Positions 62,299-64,000 of a stretch of 64,000 bases of DNA are shown here, in pieces. The DNA comes from Pedobacter faecalis (GTDB lineage Bacteria; Bacteroidota; Bacteroidia; Sphingobacteriales; Sphingobacteriaceae). Below the pieces are notes generated by a model that ran no database searches, was not told where the DNA came from, and worked only from the letters and a program-made list of their open reading frames with translations. Position numbers and translations under genes: made by a program. The stretch's first letter is position 1; each line of letters begins with the position of its first letter. The stretch is from contig NZ_JARXOW010000001.1 in NCBI RefSeq assembly GCF_030182585.1, positions 1 to 64,000 on the forward strand. The letters are read 5' to 3'.

Positions 62299-63147
62299 TT
62301 ATTTCCTGGCTTCAGCTAACAGGGCTCCGTTCAATCGGATATATTCCTGGTTCTTGATTTCGGTAGCAATCTTTAATCCTTCTTCCGCTGTTTTGGCGGC
62401 TCCGGCTTTGTCGCCCATCTTGAGCTGAACGCGGCCTTTCCATAATTTAACCCAAGGCTGGGTGGTGTTGTTAGCGTCTGCCGCATTCATCCACTCCAAG
62501 GCTTTATTGATGTCTTTTCCGTTCTCAAAGTAGTACTGCGCAGCCTGAAAGTACGGTTTCTTTTCGCCCTTCATGGCTTCGTCGATACTGGCCATTACTT
62601 TGCTGTCTACGTCGGTGCTCAGGTTTACCGTTACACCGGTGTTCTCCCACATCAATTGCAATTTAGCTGTTGTCGGATAGACGTCAGAGAATTGAATAGT
62701 GAAAGTTTCCACTTTGTCTTTAAGCTTAACTGGTTTTACTTTTACGCGCAGTACGTCGTTGGCTTCTTTGTAAGTGTACGAACCCCATTGTTTGGCTTCT
62801 TTGTTAAACACGATTGTCCAGTCGTTCTGCTCAGGTATGGTGAACAACGCATACTCGCCTGCAGGAAGGTTCTGGCCTTCAATTTTAACATCCTCGCTAA
62901 ACTTGATGGTCGTCGCCGAGTTGGCACCAGTACGCCATACGGTTCCATAAGGTTCGAGTCCGCCAAATATCTTACGTCCTTTAACGTTAGGGCGGGCATA
63001 GTTAAGGGTAATAGTGCCAAGTCCGAATGCCTGGGTAACCGTTTGAGAGGTACTCGCCTGAGGCATTTTAAGTCCCTGAGCATTACCTTCAAATTGCAAT
63101 CCAGCGGCAAGAGCAATGACCAGCATGGTTTTCAACGTCGTTTTCAT
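62299..63147 (-). CDS. DUF2911 domain-containing secreted protein
   Basis: A 282-residue exported protein. Signal peptide about 1-23 (ending G-N-A-Q). The DUF2911 domain (about 30-175) has the hallmark Y-A-R-P-x-V-K-G-R-K-I-F-G and P-Y-G-x-V-W-R-T-G-A-N and A-G-x-Y-A-L-F-T-I-P. The C-terminal 90 residues are helical, TPR-like. The function of the family is unknown; the periplasm is the likely location. Confidence 0.88.
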   Translation of the reverse strand: MKTTLKTMLVIALAAGLQFEGNAQGLKMPQASTSQTVTQAFGLGTITLNYARPNVKGRKIFGGLEPYGTVWRTGANSATTIKFSEDVKIEGQNLPAGEYALFTIPEQNDWTIVFNKEAKQWGSYTYKEANDVLRVKVKPVKLKDKVETFTIQFSDVYPTTAKLQLMWENTGVTVNLSTDVDSKVMASIDEAMKGEKKPYFQAAQYYFENGKDINKALEWMNAADANNTTQPWVKLWKGRVQLKMGDKAGAAKTAEEGLKIATEIKNQEYIRLNGALLAEARK

Positions 63148-63231
63148 ATTTTATTACTGTTAAATTTTGTTGTGCTAAATTAATGCTAAAGCGGATTATA
63201 TGGTCATTATATTTTGATTAATTTAGCCCGC

Positions 63232-64000
63232 ATGGTTAATTATCGCATTTGGCTTGCCTCTGTCTGTCTCTTCTGTTTGTCTTGTTCTGCATTCAAGTAT
63301 ACTGCCGCACCAAATTTGGAGCCGGGCGTATCAAGAAGGCTGGCCGAGTACAGAAAAGCAATCATAAAAGGCACCAATTACAATCTCGAACTGGATATTC
63401 CTGGAGATAGGCAGGCTGGTATAGCAGCCAGGGAAGTCATCACCTTTCAAATGTCTGATGTCACACATCCTTTGCAGATCGATTTCAAGGAGGACCCGGC
63501 CAAGCTTAAGTCGCTTGCCGTAAATGGCAAGACAACAGCTATAGATCATCGTGATGAACACATCATTATTGCCCCTGAGCATTTAACCAAGGGTTCGAAC
63601 AGGATAGAGATAAGTTTTGAGGCTGGTAATGGTGCGCTGAACAGGAACGCCGACTATTTATATACTTTATTTGTGCCGGACCGGGCCAGAACCGTTTTTC
63701 CTTGTTTCGACCAGCCGGATCTGAAAGCTACCTATACACTCACGCTGATGTTGCCGTACGACTGGACCGCAATTGCCAATGCTGCCCTTCAGGATTCTGT
63801 GCAGACCGGCGATCGCAAGACTTACCGCTATGCGACCTCTGATACATTGAGCACATACCTTTTTGCTTTTGCGGCAGGTAAGTTTTTTCGCGCCTCGGAG
63901 CGACTGGCAGAGGGTAACAACCCCAAGTATGTTTCCGACTTCCTGTACCGGGAAACTGACACGGCTAAACTGAAAACCAGCATCAGGTCTGTATTTGATC
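63232..64000 (+). CDS. M1-family aminopeptidase, 5' part (runs off the window)
   Basis: The frame from ATG 63232 is open to the window end (256 codons). It begins with a probable lipoprotein or signal peptide (Cys18 in L-S-C is the best lipobox candidate), followed by the N-terminal beta domain of M1 peptidases with the conserved T-V-F-P-C-F-D-Q-P-D-L-K-A-T-Y and later F-A-F-A-A-G-K-F. The zinc site H-E-x-x-H would lie beyond the edge. Divergent from the DUF2911 gene. Confidence 0.8.
   Translation, partial: MVNYRIWLASVCLFCLSCSAFKYTAAPNLEPGVSRRLAEYRKAIIKGTNYNLELDIPGDRQAGIAAREVITFQMSDVTHPLQIDFKEDPAKLKSLAVNGKTTAIDHRDEHIIIAPEHLTKGSNRIEISFEAGNGALNRNADYLYTLFVPDRARTVFPCFDQPDLKATYTLTLMLPYDWTAIANAALQDSVQTGDRKTYRYATSDTLSTYLFAFAAGKFFRASERLAEGNNPKYVSDFLYRETDTAKLKTSIRSVFD

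Overview
The window is chromosomal DNA of a Bacteroidota bacterium, most likely a member of the Sphingobacteriaceae (Pedobacter-like). The reasons are the SusC-type N-terminal domain on the TonB receptor, many Bacteroidota families (DUF6266, DUF6702, DUF2911, TamL-type Omp85 lipoprotein, long two-part IspG), near absence of Shine-Dalgarno sequences, and repeated TTTG / TAnnTTTG promoter elements. I see no tRNA, rRNA, CRISPR array, prophage, transposase or plasmid gene. About 60 protein genes are supported; the last one runs off the right edge.

Layout. 1-5.7 kb: a small DUF3606-like protein, a PepSY/TonB receptor iron-uptake pair, a secreted GH10 xylanase and an FMN reductase. 5.8-9.6 kb: secreted alpha/beta hydrolase, AraC regulator and two paralogous periplasmic proteins. 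9.6-16.4 kb: a thioredoxin-reductase-like flavoprotein divergent from a ku operon across a perfect palindrome, then DUF72, a fosmidomycin-resistance-like MFS pump, threonine aldolase, MsrA and a MoeB/ThiF-rhodanese protein. 16.4-25.2 kb: a sensory block made of a multi-PAS histidine kinase, a complete stressosome (RsbR, RsbS, RsbT, phosphatase) translationally coupled to a second histidine kinase, small stress-type ORFs and a stand-alone response regulator. 25.3-40.6 kb: cupin, DEAD-box helicase, and the two subunits of a type IIA topoisomerase (parE, parC) enclosing the oppositely oriented tamB-tamL-yihY envelope operon. 40.6-48.5 kb: M1 peptidase-HupE-DUF6702 cluster, a large nested inverted repeat, DUF6266, an unknown lipoprotein, an rRNA-type methyltransferase and MlaE/MlaF. 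48.6-64 kb: SDR, PspC and LiaF-like envelope-stress genes, RDD protein, IspG, a secreted endonuclease/phosphatase-fold protein, a LigD-like protein without ligase domain, TetR-DoxX, LEA2-like lipoprotein, PIG-L deacetylase, a 30-residue membrane peptide, a sodium:solute symporter, DUF2911 and a partial M1 peptidase.

How it fits together. The most interesting system is the stressosome block. Bacteroidota lack sigma-B, and here the operon ends in a histidine kinase whose N-terminus looks like a degenerate RsbT ATPase module, so stress sensing probably feeds a phosphorelay rather than a sigma factor. The window also holds an NHEJ pair, Ku and a phosphoesterase-polymerase LigD without its ligase domain, 43 kb apart. 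The remainder is mainly housekeeping and envelope biology.
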